A program made the translations under genes and the position numbers. 23,116 nucleotides of DNA from DAONFI01 sp035403485 (GTDB taxonomy: Bacteria > Planctomycetota > Phycisphaerae > SM23-33): the NCBI GenBank assembly GCA_964536835.1, contig CAZIAZ010000048.1, positions 1 through 23,116 of the forward strand, given 5' to 3'. Below the pieces are notes generated by a model that was given only the letters and a program-made list of their open reading frames with translations, was not told the DNA's origin and ran no database searches. Of this stretch, positions 23,049 to 23,116 are shown in pieces. The number at the start of each line of letters is the position of its first letter. Position 1 is the first letter of the stretch.

Positions 23049-23116
23049 ATGAAGCCGAAATCCCGCATCAAAAGTCAGTTCGACCTCTTCCGTGCCAACT
23101 TCAACCAGATTCTCAA
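23049..23116 (+). CDS. Start of an IS5-like transposase (cut by window end)
   Basis: Only 22 residues are visible, beginning MKPKSRIKSQ and continuing FDLFRANFNQIL. The DLFRxxxxQIL pattern matches the N-terminus of IS5-family transposases (DLFRARLDQII-like). The start choice rests on frame alone; no clear ribosome-binding site is seen. The rest of the gene lies to the right of the window. Confidence 0.6.
   Translation, partial: MKPKSRIKSQFDLFRANFNQIL

Overview
The window looks like a piece of a Gram-negative, anaerobic, planctomycete-like chromosome (class Phycisphaerae would fit). The grounds are a tyrosine integrase with the long internal insertion I associate with planctomycete integrases, a DUF3034-type outer-membrane protein ending in Phe, a methanol:corrinoid methyltransferase, and sulfur genes packed with ATGA/GTGA/TAATG junctions. 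The taxonomic call is an inference from gene content, not from a marker gene.

Left third (1-7852): the end of an integrative element. It holds the 3' end of a gene for a large beta-rich protein, a tyrosine integrase, a 72-residue companion protein, a non-coding stretch with four consecutive stem-loops whose loops are all G/A-rich, and an AT-rich restriction-modification-like pair (1071-residue adenine methyltransferase plus a separate 214-residue PD-(D/E)XK nuclease). It closes with a 47-nt 3' fragment of tRNA-Gly(CCC), the expected scar of integration into a tRNA gene. The intact tRNA would lie left of the window. From 7853 to 9859 there is mostly non-coding decayed DNA and a 3'-damaged large serine recombinase.

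Middle (9910-19161, all minus strand): sulfur and cofactor metabolism. In transcription order: a DUF3034 outer-membrane protein; cysK; a SAM-I riboswitch; metY and its intrinsic terminator; then a tightly coupled six-gene operon of an unknown 79-residue protein, mnmA, a larE-like sulfur transferase, a ThiF/MoeB-like E1 enzyme, a cysteine desulfurase and nadA. CysK makes cysteine and MetY assimilates sulfide into homocysteine. The desulfurase releases sulfur from cysteine for tRNA thiolation (MnmA), for Fe-S clusters (NadA needs one) and perhaps for the LarE/ThiF-like steps.

Right part (19162-23116): a 465-bp divergent control region with a possible 39-codon leader ORF and several hairpins, an Rrf2-family regulator with three IscR-like cysteines, a long inverted repeat between convergent genes, mtaB (methanol use), a divergent AraC regulator with a PocR-like sensor domain, and the first codons of an IS5-like transposase preceded by a 12-bp inverted repeat.

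The most unusual items are the four-stem-loop array at 2887-3011, the methyltransferase/nuclease pair with its palindromic leader, the six-gene sulfur-relay operon, and the metY leader, where an 8-nt segment can pair with the Shine-Dalgarno.
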